From Calothrix sp. CSU_2_0 (GTDB taxonomy: Bacteria; Cyanobacteriota; Cyanobacteriia; Cyanobacteriales; Nostocaceae), in contig JAAUPE010000038.1 in NCBI GenBank assembly GCA_012034595.1, positions 1-52,008 on the forward strand: 52,008 bases of DNA, given 5' to 3'. Under the pieces are notes generated by a model. The model saw nothing but the letters and a program-made list of their open reading frames with translations. It searched no databases and had not been told where the DNA came from. Position 1 is the stretch's first letter. Each line of letters starts with the position of its first letter. Of the stretch, positions 35,477 to 45,039 are shown one piece after another. A program made the translations under genes and the position numbers.

Positions 35477-36906
35477 ATGATTGCCAAACAACGTAAAGGG
35501 CGGGTTTTCGCGGTTTGCTCGAATATGTGGAGAACAAGGAGGAAGCCTCACGCATTGGTGGAAATATGTCGGGACAAAACCCGCGAGAACTTGCTACTGA
35601 GTTCAAATTTTCCCGGCAGTTAAACCCAAATGTGGAACGGGCTGTTTACCATGTTTCCCTTTCCCTGGCTCCAGGAGAATATTTATCGGACGAGCAATGG
35701 AACGAAATTAGCGATCGCTATCTTCGGGAGATGAATTTTCATAACAATCAGTATGTGGTTTATCGTCACGGTGATAAGGAAAACGACCATATTCATATTG
35801 TGGCTAGTCGGATTTCTCTAGATGATGGCAGGTGCGTCCACGATGGTTGGGACTATAAACGCAGCGAGGCAATTGTACGGCAGTTGGAGCGGGACTATAA
35901 TTTGCAGTCGGTTAGGGGGAGTCATGAAAAATTAGAGCGCACCGCAACCACAGGACAACACCGCAGGATTGAGCGGGAACAAGGCGAGTACGATTTGGGG
36001 TTGAGGGATAATCCCCCGGAACTACCAGTTAAGGTGCAATTGCAGAAAATTATCGATGGGCTTTGCCCGGTCTGCGACCATCGCGTCACGGCTTTAAAAG
36101 AGCATGATTCCACAAGTGACTATCTGACGATGCCAATGTTTATCGAGCGATTGCAGGGGGAAGGGGTGGAGGTTCGCCACGGTTTTACGAGGAATGGCAA
36201 GTCGAAGGGGATTAGTTATAGTTTTTTGGGGCAGGCTTTTAGTGGTTCCCATTTGGGTGCTGCCTATACTTTCCCAGGTTTGCAAAAACACAAGGGTGTC
36301 AGTTACCAACCACTCCGTGATGATATGGCGATTAAACAATTGCTGTTGAATCCGGTAAATTATGGTGCTGCAACTGGGTTTGAGCAGGGTGATGGGTTCG
36401 CGATCGACACAGCTACTGATATTAGCGATGTGATTGGTAGTACCGACTCGGAGGAAGCTAATGATGTTGCTGATACGGACTCAAATGAAAGTAATACCAA
36501 CGCGGCTGATATTATCATCAATGCCCAAAGCACTGCCGAGGCTGTTTTGATTTTTGATGGGGAAAATACTACTGGTATCACTACCCAAAACACTACTGAC
36601 GCTAATACTCTTATTGGGGAGGAGGACGAAGCAGCCGAAAAGAACGAGCGGTGGCAAGTTATATATCAACAGATTTGTTCAAAACTGGAACAATATAGCG
36701 ACTCTGAACGAGATTATCTAATTGTCAAACGATTGTTGCAATTGAAAAGACCACCGTCAGAAATTAAAGAAATTATCAATGCCAGTCCAATTGAGCATAC
36801 CGAAACCCAGCTTAAAGAGTTGATGGTGAGGGCAAATTTGGAGTTACAGGAAGAACATCAAAAACAACTGCGGCAACAGAAAAAGCTCTTGGAGCTTGAA
36901 CTTTGA
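35477..36906 (+). pseudogene. MOBP-type relaxase with a frameshift near its start
   Basis: From ATG 35477 (preceded by AAGGAAGGA) the reading is MIAKQRKGRVF, the usual start of MOBP relaxases. One base appears to be missing in the T4 run around 35504-35507; adding a T gives VFRGLLEYVENKEEA, which joins the 463-codon frame that opens at TTG 35515. The downstream frame holds the rest: the Tyr in LLEYV is the likely nicking tyrosine; NMSGQNPREL; the metal-binding motif HGDKENDHIHIVASR; and WDYKRSEAIVRQLERDYNL. The relaxase domain occupies about the first 150 residues; the C-terminal part is Asp/Thr-rich and then helical. It is either inactivated, started at TTG, or a sequencing error. Confidence 0.8.
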
Positions 36907-37055
36907 CTGCTATTGCAGAAACTTCAGGGGAAGCTGCGGAAGCCATTAAAGACTATGATGTGTTAGAAAGTTTACAACGGTCGGTATTTAGCAAAAAAGT
37001 GCCACACCCAAGCAATTATAACTGTGTCGTTGAATCTTTGATTTTAGTGTATTAG
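36903..37055 (+). CDS. Small ORF overlapping the relaxase stop
   Basis: A frame of 50 codons opens at TTG 36903, overlapping the relaxase stop by four bases, and reads TAIAETSGEAAEAIKDYDV to a TAG at 37053-37055. The overlap suggests translational coupling. It could be the start of a truncated mobilisation gene. No family is recognised. Confidence 0.4.
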   Translation: MTAIAETSGEAAEAIKDYDVLESLQRSVFSKKVPHPSNYNCVVESLILVY

Positions 37056-37075
37056 GGAATAGGTTATTAGGGTCA

Positions 37076-38752
37076 ATGAAAAATCAAAAAGAAACCATTC
37101 GTAAAATGGTTACTTACCTAAATAATGAAGACAAAGATGGTGGTTTTTGGCTGCCTAATATTCAACGCCCCTTTGTTTGGACAGAAGAACAAATAGAGCG
37201 TTTATTTGACTCGATTATGCGGGAATATCCCATCAGTACACTCTTAGTTTGGCGCACAAAAGCCAAAATTAAATGTCGTAAATTTATTGACAACTATCAA
37301 CAAACCCTAAAACTATCGACTTTTTACGTTCCTGAAAACGAGAAAGCTAAGTTATTAGTTCTTGACGGACAACAACGCTTACAGAGTTTTTTTATAGGCT
37401 TAAAAGGAAGTTACGAACAAAAAGAATTATTTTTTCATGTCCTCAGTGGAGATTTAGCTGCTCCAGAAGATATTCGCTATCAGTTTAAATTTTTCAAGCC
37501 TGATTCTTCTAAATTCCCTTGGATTAAATTTAAAGATATTGTTTTTAGTCATGAAACTTTTGATGAAATTGCAGAAGGCATTATTGAAAGTAGTTTTGTA
37601 GAATTAACAAAGGATGAAAAAAGACGTATTCGTAAAAATATTGCTAGTGTTATTCAACACTTTTGTACAAATGATTTTTTAATGTATCAGGAATTAGACA
37701 GTGTTGATAGTCCTGAAATATATAAAGAAGATGATGTAGTTGAAATTTTTATCAGAGCCAATTCTGGTGGAACTCAATTAGGTAAATCTGATTTACTATT
37801 TTCCCTATTAAGTACCAGTTGGGAAGATGCAGATGCAAGGCTTGAAGATTTACTAGACGAACTCAATAAAAGTAGTTATAAATTCACCAGAGACTTTATT
37901 TTAAAAACCTGCATTACTTTGCTGGATAAAGGCGCACGTTATGAAGTTAAGAAGTTTAGAGATGAAGTCACCAGAAAAGAGATTATCAACAACTGGGATA
38001 ATATAGCTAACGCCATCAAAGAAGTTAAAGACTTTTTGCTAGGTAAAACCTTTCTCCGCACCGATAAAGCTGTTCCCTCTTACTTAGCCTTAATTCCAAT
38101 TATTTATTTCCGCTATCACTATCCGAAAACATGGTCTAATATTGAGCGATTAGATAGCTATATCTTAAGGACATTTATTACAGGAGCTTTTAGCGGTAAT
38201 CCAGATAATTTAATTGATAAATTAACCAGAAAAATTAAAGAAATTGAAGTTTTTGATGTTCAACAAATCTTTGGTGTAATTCGAGCAGATGGGCGCAGTT
38301 TAGAAATTACGCCAGAGACTATTTTATCTCAAGATTATACTTCTAAATTAATTCATTTATTTTTTAATTTATGGTATGAAGGTTTTACTTATCATCCAAG
38401 TTACGAAGCTAATTTACCACAGATAGACCATATATTCCCTCAATCTTTGCTGCGGACAGTCAAAGATATTAACCCATCCACAGGTCACAAAAACATCCTC
38501 AAATATAAACAATTTGACCGCGACCAGATTGCTAACTGTATGTTATTGACTGCTAAAGAAAATGGTGCAGGAGGGAAAAAAGATACTCCTCCTGAAGAGT
38601 GGTTTAGTGCCAAAGACGTTAGTTATTTAAACTTGCATCTTATCCCTCAACAACCCGATTTATGGAAGCTAGAAAACTACGATAAATTTATTGAAGCTAG
38701 ACAACAACTAATTTTAGATAAATTTAGTGAGATGATTCAAAATGTAGCTTAA
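37076..38752 (+). CDS. DUF262/HNH protein, GmrSD-like
   Basis: A 558-residue protein. N-terminal DUF262 domain (about 1-240; NIQRPFVWTEEQIERLFDSI, YPISTLLVW, the NTPase-like motif LVLDGQQRLQS, and IFIRANSGGTQLGKSDL). C-terminal DUF1524-like HNH nuclease (about 430-530; QIDHIFPQSLL with His452, then Asn in DQIANCMLLTAKEN and the PPEEWF end). This is the organisation of GmrS-GmrD fusions and relatives that restrict modified phage DNA; other members have other roles. It stands alone between the mobilisation genes and a convergent small gene, like a defence gene carried by a plasmid. Confidence 0.87.
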   Translation: MKNQKETIRKMVTYLNNEDKDGGFWLPNIQRPFVWTEEQIERLFDSIMREYPISTLLVWRTKAKIKCRKFIDNYQQTLKLSTFYVPENEKAKLLVLDGQQRLQSFFIGLKGSYEQKELFFHVLSGDLAAPEDIRYQFKFFKPDSSKFPWIKFKDIVFSHETFDEIAEGIIESSFVELTKDEKRRIRKNIASVIQHFCTNDFLMYQELDSVDSPEIYKEDDVVEIFIRANSGGTQLGKSDLLFSLLSTSWEDADARLEDLLDELNKSSYKFTRDFILKTCITLLDKGARYEVKKFRDEVTRKEIINNWDNIANAIKEVKDFLLGKTFLRTDKAVPSYLALIPIIYFRYHYPKTWSNIERLDSYILRTFITGAFSGNPDNLIDKLTRKIKEIEVFDVQQIFGVIRADGRSLEITPETILSQDYTSKLIHLFFNLWYEGFTYHPSYEANLPQIDHIFPQSLLRTVKDINPSTGHKNILKYKQFDRDQIANCMLLTAKENGAGGKKDTPPEEWFSAKDVSYLNLHLIPQQPDLWKLENYDKFIEARQQLILDKFSEMIQNVA

Positions 38753-38783
38753 AAATGTAATGTCTGGCATGATTTTTTAGTAT

Positions 38784-39092
38784 TTAAGCAGTAGTAGGAG
38801 TTGCCGTTTGTTTTGGTTCTTTCGGTTTTTTCTCGAAAGTTTGGACATTGGGTTCGAGCAATACAAAACCATTATCCGTTGACTCTCCCATCTTCCCAGC
38901 AATTGCTGCTACCCAAACAGGATAATTAGCTTGGGCATCTGTTAATTTTTTCCATACCTTGGGTTTAAGAGTGACAGATACAACAGAGCCATCACAATCG
39001 ATTTCAAATTGCTGCCATCCATTCTCGACGGTTTGAGCAACTGGTAGTTCGCTAATCTTGATGGTAACTTCTAGCTTTCCTAATGTTGCCAT
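38784..39092 (-). CDS. Small soluble protein, tentatively FinO-like fertility-inhibition type
   Basis: A 102-residue protein: two beta strands (KLEVTIKISELP, WQQFEIDCDG), KPKVWKKLTDAQANYPVWVAAIAGKMG, then a strand and a Lys/Pro/Thr-rich tail. I recall similar proteins on cyanobacterial plasmids annotated as FinO-like fertility inhibition proteins, but I cannot confirm this, and the classic FinO/ProQ core is not evident. It converges with the DUF262 gene across 31 bases. Confidence 0.6.
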   Translation of the reverse strand: MATLGKLEVTIKISELPVAQTVENGWQQFEIDCDGSVVSVTLKPKVWKKLTDAQANYPVWVAAIAGKMGESTDNGFVLLEPNVQTFEKKPKEPKQTATPTTA

Positions 39093-39318
39093 AACGAAAA
39101 AACGTCCTGTCTTTTAAGATTTAAGAAACTTGAAAATTAACTTTTACTCCTATCACAAGAACATCACTTCATGAATAGATTGTTCATAAAATGATATCTT
39201 CCATCAATGGCACAAAGTTAAACTTCATAGTTCATCTGAACTACTTAGCTGCGATGCGGAAATACCACTGTATATTTTGGCAAAACGAAATGCGATCGCG
39301 GAATTGCCTGGGGGCAGG

Positions 39319-39601
39319 TTCAAGGGGGTAAATGAGCAACGGTACAGAAAGTTACGCTAAGGCTGAAAGTCTTACAGGACAAGCGTTATGCAAATCACTT
39401 TTTTTGCACCTCAACCATTATGCCCAGCACCATGCTACGCGTATCAATTAACCTATACTCTGTTTGGTACATCAAACGAGTACGGGACAGCAAGGGTTTC
39501 AGACTCTAAAATTTCAGAACCTTCAATTGGTACAGTTTTTCTTTCTGGTGATTAATTCCTTAACATAACTTTCTGCACCACTGCTTATTTCACCCCTTCA
39601 A
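39319..39601. mobile_element. 273-bp MITE with 39-bp terminal inverted repeats and TTCAA duplication
   Basis: The element is 39324-39596. Its termini GGGGGTAAATGAGCAACGGT... (39324-39362) and the reverse complement of 39558-39596 (GGGGTGAAATAAGCAGTGGT...) match at 31 of 39 positions. The direct repeats TTCAA flank it (39319-39323 and 39597-39601). It encodes nothing. Its right end lies two bases from the stop codon of the DUF3987 gene. A partial second copy is at 21902-22050, so the family is dispersed in this genome. A parent transposase is not in the window. Confidence 0.85.
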
Positions 39602-39602
39602 T

Positions 39603-42059
39603 CTAAAAACCTTCTACTGGGGGTAGTCCAGCTTCTAACGATTGTCCAACTTCTAGCGATTGTCCAGCTTCTAACGATTGTCCAACTTCTAGCGATTGTC
39701 CAGCTTCTAACGATTGTCCGGCTTCTATTTCTAATACTTTTTGTCCACATTGACACTCCGTATTACTATCTATAACCGTAATAATTTGATTGTCAACGTT
39801 GACAATAGGGCTTTGGCAACACCCTTGTTGACAATCAATATCCTCATCTGGTGGTAATTCTGGGCTATTGTCAACATTGTCAACATCTTCCAAGGGTTTA
39901 GAAAAATCCAGATTTTGATTAGCTATAAATCTTACACTTCTCCCTATACGTACAACCTCGCCGTAACCCAACTCGGACATTTTCTCGAATAAATCAGCCA
40001 CATAGGCGGAAGCTTCCCGTCCCGCAGCTTTAGCTCGCGCTTGAATGATGCGAGATTCCCGGTAAACGTCGCGGGCTGTAATCCCCGAAGGATGTTTTTG
40101 AACTGCCGAATCGTAGATTTGTAGCAGGATTGAGGCAATATCATCGTTGGGGGTAACTTTTTCTTGGAGAATATGGAAGGCGCTGCGGTAGTATTGACCG
40201 AAGACTACAGCTCGTTTTAACGTCCCCAGGGAAAGGGTTTTAATGTCGGTGCTACTGGGGCTGTAAAAACACTCAATTAGATGCAAAGCCAAGGCTATAC
40301 GCAGGATGTGAGTATCGAGTTTATTCATCCAGGTACGGATGCCAGTGTGGGAAACCTGCTCGATTTGCTCGCCGATGGTATTTACCAAAGAAGCAAAATA
40401 TTTCTGGGCATCCGGCGCTAATTTAACCAATTCGGGGTTCAAATTGTCCAACCACCCATAAAGTAACGGCAAGCGATCGCTTAAACGACAGTCGCCTTCA
40501 ATGTACTTTTTCTGGCGTTGTTTGGGTACGGCAAACAAGAAACGGGCTTGCATCCCATTGCCGTCGTTAGCGTCTTTGAAAACTTTACGAAATATGTCGT
40601 TTTGGATGCCACCAGTGATTCCCAGCCCTGGATTGGCGATGGAATAACTATTTTCAATGTCCACCCGATCGATAAAGGTTTCTTTGTTGTCCCAAAGTTT
40701 CAGTAGCAGTTCTATGGCTTCGGTTTCGTTGCCACTAAACTGGTTGAGGGAGCTAAATAATCCTTTGATTTCATCCCTTGCCCATAGGGAACCCTGATTC
40801 TCTTGTTCTGAGAGACGCTTGAGGACTGATTGAATGGTGGCTACCTCAAAGAGGTATTTTCTTAAAGCTGGTTTTTCCGGTTCCTGGGCTTGGCTGTCTT
40901 CAGATTTTTCATACTCCGTTAACGCCCGTTTGTATTCCTTGATTTCTTCCTGATAGTCAGCATTGGCGGACATTTGCAGCTGACGCAATGGGGACAAAAT
41001 TAGGCTATCGGCGCGGGTTTTGCCGCCACCGGAAGGTAATACGGTACAAGTCCAGTTGACGGCGGGAATGCCGCCATATTCATCTAATTTAAATCCCCCT
41101 GCTAGGGATGATACTGCCGATAGTAAGGGTTGCCAAAGCATTACTGGGTCAATGTTAAGTACATCCGCATCATGTTTGAGGTCGCGGGCTAGGCTCGTAG
41201 GCAATACTTCGTCCCAGTTAATCAAGGCTTGGTTGTAATCCATTAGGGATTTCAGCCGTAGTTCGTCTTCTGGCAATACTTCGTTGTAGCGAACCCTGCA
41301 ACCTGCCACGATATCGTTAAATACTTTTTGGGATACAAATTGACGATTATTTCGGTATAAATGGTCTAATTTACTACTCTCAATAAAATCGACTCGATTT
41401 TCCTGGAGTATGGCGTTGACAGCGTTGACAATAGCCTGAATTTGAGTTTCATCAAGGTTTTCTATTGTCAACACCCCCGTTGACAATTGGGCATTGTCAA
41501 CGTTGACAATAGATTTTCCACTTAGTTGAGTTTTTCCACTGGTGTTAATAGTTTCATTATTAGTAATGGTGTCGATAATTTTCTCCCAGGTTTTAGCGGG
41601 AATTTTGGCGCGTTGGCGTAGGGATTCTAGTTCTAAAAGTTTTTCGGTTTCGGGTAATAGGGATATGGCTAGTTGGGCGATCGCATGGGTGGATTCTGGG
41701 GTGAGGTCCGACGAGCGGTATATTGACAGCCATTTGTCGCTGTCGAGGGAGTAATCAATTATTTGGTCTAAAAGTTCTTCAAACCTAAATCCTGCCGAGA
41801 CCAAATTTGAGATGGGCTGTTGACAACCGTAAATTTTTATTAAGCCAGCGTCGGCTGCTTGGATTTCCCATACCTGTTTTTTGATTTCGATTTCTGGCGT
41901 ATCCCCTGTGGCGATTATGTAGTGGTGTCCGGGTGCGATGGGGTCGCCGTAGGTCGAAAATCCTGGGATTGCGATTACCGATATGGGTAGTTCGGTGTTG
42001 GGGAACCAGAAAAAGGGTTTGCAGGGGATGGATTGTTGGGTAGATGTTGATGCGTACAT
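39603..42059 (-). CDS. DUF3987 plasmid replication-type protein
   Basis: An 818-residue protein. The N-terminal 80 residues are a small domain of unknown type. The DUF3987 region (about 275-680) has a P-loop-like LPSGGGKTRADSL, then WARDEIKGLFSSLNQFSG and GITGGIQNDIFRKVF. DUF3987 proteins are helicase/primase-like and are common on plasmids and phages; a replication role is likely but not shown. A Cys-rich segment and six tandem LE(A/V)GQS units end the protein. The gene contains ten copies of ATTGTCAAC/GTTGACAAT (see findings). There is a 9-bp inverted repeat, CTCCAAAGA/TCTTTGGAG, just upstream of the start (about 42069-42105). Confidence 0.8.
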   Translation of the reverse strand: MYASTSTQQSIPCKPFFWFPNTELPISVIAIPGFSTYGDPIAPGHHYIIATGDTPEIEIKKQVWEIQAADAGLIKIYGCQQPISNLVSAGFRFEELLDQIIDYSLDSDKWLSIYRSSDLTPESTHAIAQLAISLLPETEKLLELESLRQRAKIPAKTWEKIIDTITNNETINTSGKTQLSGKSIVNVDNAQLSTGVLTIENLDETQIQAIVNAVNAILQENRVDFIESSKLDHLYRNNRQFVSQKVFNDIVAGCRVRYNEVLPEDELRLKSLMDYNQALINWDEVLPTSLARDLKHDADVLNIDPVMLWQPLLSAVSSLAGGFKLDEYGGIPAVNWTCTVLPSGGGKTRADSLILSPLRQLQMSANADYQEEIKEYKRALTEYEKSEDSQAQEPEKPALRKYLFEVATIQSVLKRLSEQENQGSLWARDEIKGLFSSLNQFSGNETEAIELLLKLWDNKETFIDRVDIENSYSIANPGLGITGGIQNDIFRKVFKDANDGNGMQARFLFAVPKQRQKKYIEGDCRLSDRLPLLYGWLDNLNPELVKLAPDAQKYFASLVNTIGEQIEQVSHTGIRTWMNKLDTHILRIALALHLIECFYSPSSTDIKTLSLGTLKRAVVFGQYYRSAFHILQEKVTPNDDIASILLQIYDSAVQKHPSGITARDVYRESRIIQARAKAAGREASAYVADLFEKMSELGYGEVVRIGRSVRFIANQNLDFSKPLEDVDNVDNSPELPPDEDIDCQQGCCQSPIVNVDNQIITVIDSNTECQCGQKVLEIEAGQSLEAGQSLEVGQSLEAGQSLEVGQSLEAGLPPVEGF
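39630..39727. repeat. 18-bp tandem repeat encoding LE(A/V)GQS
   Basis: About five and a half copies of an 18-bp unit (CTTCTA(A/G)CGATTGTCC plus two bases) lie in frame at the 3' end of the DUF3987 gene. The units alternate between two variants, which suggests expansion of a 36-bp dimer. Confidence 0.85.
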
Positions 42060-43472
42060 GATAATTCTCCAAAGATGTGTGGCGGCGGTTTTCTTCTTTG
42101 GAGGGAGTGCGCCTTATAGCTTGTCTGATTTCCTAGCTTTTTTGGAGTTTTATTAGCCGTTTGACCTGGGAATATGGCGTTTTCGGGTCAATGCGGTTGG
42201 CGGTTTGGTGTGTCCAGGGGCTAAATAATTTGGCGGGGTGAGACTCGTTGCGTTAGCCACTCAGAAGTGAGTATCGCTTTTTATTTGTCTTCTGCTTTCG
42301 GTTTGTCGTCTCGTTTTAATTTTTTCTTCCCGCGCCCGGTTCTCTATTTGCAATTGTTTTGGACAAATCACCAAAAATTTATGTAAAACTCTGTCGAAAG
42401 TTATAGGAAATCGGTGCGACGTGCTATGATAATGCCTATAGGCGCATAGCGAAATTCTCAATCAACGTAGCCTTTTCAGTGTTACAACCGCCAAGTCATT
42501 CCACTGTTAGGTTAATCGAGATAAGCTCTGCTCCGCTCCAATTTAATTAATTAAGTTTAATTTCGATCCATAACTTTTTTGTGGGTCGAAATTAATTTAT
42601 AAGCTACTTGGATGCTTTAATCCAAACCAGATGTCGCTTTTACAGGCGGCATTTTTAGTATGGACTTCGAGCGATACTCTTTCAGAGTCACTCCGTGAAC
42701 GCAACAATCACCTCCTGAATCGATGTAAATAAATGTAACAAGTTCGCTTTGCTTTTAACTAAACTATTGTTTATCACTGTTAATTGCATTTAACTCCGAG
42801 TTTAAGAGCGCATAATAATCACACGCACTCTTTCGAGTAAACGCTAAAAGCCAGGGTGGACAAACAAAACACAATACATCATCGAAGAGCGAATTAGGTG
42901 TGACAAAAACTCTTAAATATCGCAATCAATGAAGTTTGTATTCACTCCAGATTTTAATACAAATCCACACATATCGATCCATGTAATCTAATTTTTTTTG
43001 AAATTCAGTATAGTTAGTAATTATTTTGAGTGCTTGTTGATACTTCCTCTCTAGCTCGATATTTTCCAGTTAATAACCATAGGAAAAATAGCCCTTAATT
43101 TTCGATAAAAAAAGAGCGATTTAGTGCCAAATTGAAGTTATTTCCAAAAGTGACAATCGTTAACTTTTGTTAATTTTGGGTCTTTTTAGGTCATGTTGGA
43201 TATTTTTAGACATTAACCAGCTAATAAAAATAAAAGTGTAATATACACAATTGCGCGGATAGCAAAAATATTTATATTTATTGCATTTAGAGCAATTATT
43301 CCTGTTAGCTTGAACATCTCATCTAAATTTTAGCTCCGTGTGTTTTTTTCATATTTAACCTCATATTGATATTAGGAATATTGCTAAATTGATAGTCAAA
43401 ATTAAGCCACTGTAATGCGATTAAGATTGTGACTGACTTATTCATTGAACAAACAACCATTAGCTAGCAGAT
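42060..43472. other. Long non-coding region, possible plasmid control region
   Basis: These 1.4 kb have no convincing gene on either strand. Visible structures: the inverted repeat just upstream of the DUF3987 start (about 42069-42105); a stem with CACTCA/GTGAG (about 42259-42271) followed by a T run; a 12-bp stem around AATTTCGATCCA/TGGGTCGAAATT (about 42561-42597); and a small hairpin followed by TTTTT (TGTCGC/GCGGCA, about 42632-42657). The remainder is AT-rich. No iteron array is evident. Between a DUF3987 gene and small plasmid genes, an origin or an antisense RNA is possible. Confidence 0.4.
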
Positions 43473-43853
43473 TTAATGTGTCTCTTGCAATTGCTGGGTG
43501 GATTGAATTTGGGGTAACGGCTCCAGTGGGGTACTAACGGGAGAATATCGGCAGTAGCAAACGATAATTGCCCCAAATTCCGCATTTGCGCTGTTGGTGC
43601 TATATTCTTCAACCCTAACTACCTCCCAATCCCCAACCCGACTGTGGGTGCTAGCATTTTGGAACTGCTTCGAGGCAAATGGTTCAACCCTGTGATATTC
43701 CCGCAACCTGTAACCCGGTTGGGGAATTGGTTGTTCCGATGAATCAAAATGCTCGGCAAGGATATCGGTAACTGCCCCGGTGTGAGCTAATAACCTGTTT
43801 TCGGCTCCTTCTTCCTCTCTCCAATCCGCACGAAAGATAATGTATTTTCTCAT
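43473..43853 (-). CDS. Hypothetical protein, second gene of a coupled pair
   Basis: A 126-residue soluble protein from the ATG at 43853, chosen because it overlaps the stop of the upstream gene as ATGA. The open frame extends to 44096, but that part is the upstream gene read out of frame. Sequence features: MRKYIIFRADWREEE start, YRLREYHRVEPFASKQF, and WEVVRVEEYSTNSANAEFGAI. No family is recognised. Confidence 0.65.
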   Translation of the reverse strand: MRKYIIFRADWREEEGAENRLLAHTGAVTDILAEHFDSSEQPIPQPGYRLREYHRVEPFASKQFQNASTHSRVGDWEVVRVEEYSTNSANAEFGAIIVCYCRYSPVSTPLEPLPQIQSTQQLQETH

Positions 43854-44047
43854 TGGTTTTCCTCCAAGTAATTTGGAAATTCTGTTTCTCCCTCGAAAAC
43901 GCAGAGCCATTTTAGTGTTTTGTCCCCAGTCGGCTCTATTCGCAACAGCTTCCATCGATATTTCTGTTCTATTGCATAACACCTCCACCGCTCGGTTACT
44001 GCGTGTCGGGAAATGTTTTCTTCCTGGGGCTGCTTGTTTTCGGTCAT
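43850..44047 (-). CDS. Hypothetical protein, first gene of a coupled pair
   Basis: A 65-residue protein with an aromatic, basic middle (RWRCYAIEQKYRWKLLRIEP, WLCVFEGETEFPNYLEE). The stop shares bases with the start of the next gene (ATGA), which supports both genes. Function unknown; the small soluble fold may be a plasmid accessory protein. Confidence 0.6.
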   Translation of the reverse strand: MTENKQPQEENISRHAVTERWRCYAIEQKYRWKLLRIEPTGDKTLKWLCVFEGETEFPNYLEENQ

Positions 44048-44259
44048 ACCTCCCTCGAATTAGCTGCTTTCTCTTTCTTTTTGTTGGCGATCGCACGTTT
44101 GATGATGATTTTTGCTAGGTGGGTTGGGCTTAAAAATTCTTCTTTTGCCCACTCCTCTAGATATTGGTAAGCTGACGCGCATCTAAATTTAATAATTTAG
44201 CGTCTGAAAGCATTTGCTGCCTTAGATTACCCTATAAAACTAAGTGCGGAACAGCTTAT

Positions 44260-44442
44260 TCATCCCCTATTATCTTTATCGTGTGATTGTGACTTTACTT
44301 TTTCGTTAGCAACCGCTTTCTCCGCCATTGTTTCTATCAAGTTAGATAGCGTTCGATTTTCACGATTTGCCCATTTTTGAAGTTCCTCCTTTAACTCGTC
44401 ACTACAAGTAAAAGTAATTTTGGCTTTTTTAGTAACTCCCAT
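44260..44442 (-). CDS. Ribbon-helix-helix (CopG/MetJ-type) DNA-binding protein
   Basis: A 60-residue protein: a strand (KAKITFTCSDELKEELQKWA) and two helices (ENRTLSNLIETMAEKAVAN), the standard ribbon-helix-helix form, followed by a polar tail. Such small proteins repress their own promoter and often control plasmid copy number, partition or toxin genes. Four copies of a GCTTC(T/C)GAAGC-like motif lie immediately upstream. No toxin gene follows in the same direction; about 212 bases separate it from the next small gene pair. Confidence 0.8.
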   Translation of the reverse strand: MGVTKKAKITFTCSDELKEELQKWANRENRTLSNLIETMAEKAVANEKVKSQSHDKDNRG

Positions 44443-44443
44443 A

Positions 44444-44540
44444 GCTTCTGAATAGGTTGGATATTTCCAGTAAACATCAGAAGCTATTTATATAGTTGTA
44501 CTTCTGAAGCAATTCTACTTTTGTTGATAGCTTCCGAAGC
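44444..44540. promoter_or_regulatory. Operator-like GCTTCTGAAGC repeats upstream of the RHH gene
   Basis: GCTTCTGAA at 44444-44452, TCAGAAGCT at 44477-44485, CTTCTGAAGC at 44501-44510 and GCTTCCGAAGC at 44530-44540. The last two are palindromic or nearly so. TATATAAAT-like promoter sequence on the minus strand lies between the sites. Together they look like an autoregulatory operator array for the ribbon-helix-helix protein. Confidence 0.65.
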
Positions 44541-45039
44541 TTTCTGATATAATATCACTAGCAGCCAACAAAACGATACCCAACAAAGGCAACAGAAGCT
44601 AGAAAGTGACGTTGAGGCTATCAATCACAGGTTTTTGATATCAGATTTTGCAGGAGGAAACTTCTCCCTGCGAAGTTTCGTAGCTAACTAAATTCCAGCC
44701 TGTAACTCCGTTACAGCCGATTTCACGCTGGTCGTAGCTAGTAATGTGAAAAATTATTAAGGAGAGTGCAAGGAATGTCTGCGCGACAGTAAAAATTACA
44801 AGTCTTACAAGACAAGCATTTGCTTGAAAGTTGCATTTTTTTACCAGCTTGAAAGCATCCATTTCAGCCCTTACTTATCCCAGTTCTATGTTCCGTTTCA
44901 TGGGTTGGAAGCAAATATAGAAGCTCAAAAGCATTGATTTACCGTGGTTGCGGTTGCTAGTGCGGAATAATTGAGCGAAATAGAGGCAGTGCGTTTGACG
45001 TGCAGAGAAAATCAATTTTGATACTGGTTGGAAGTCCCA
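44541..45039. other. Intergenic region with small hairpins
   Basis: Upstream of the 45-49.5 kb operon. CTGTAAC/GTTACAG forms a perfect 7-bp hairpin at about 44699-44717. Leftward frames here (about 44641-44862 and 44875-45081) have no domain and look random. The promoter of the operon must lie here. Confidence 0.4.

Noticed and set aside
39630-39727. Possible CRISPR array (short regular repeats)
   Set aside because: The repeats are directly adjacent 18-bp units without spacers and encode LE(A/V)GQS in frame.
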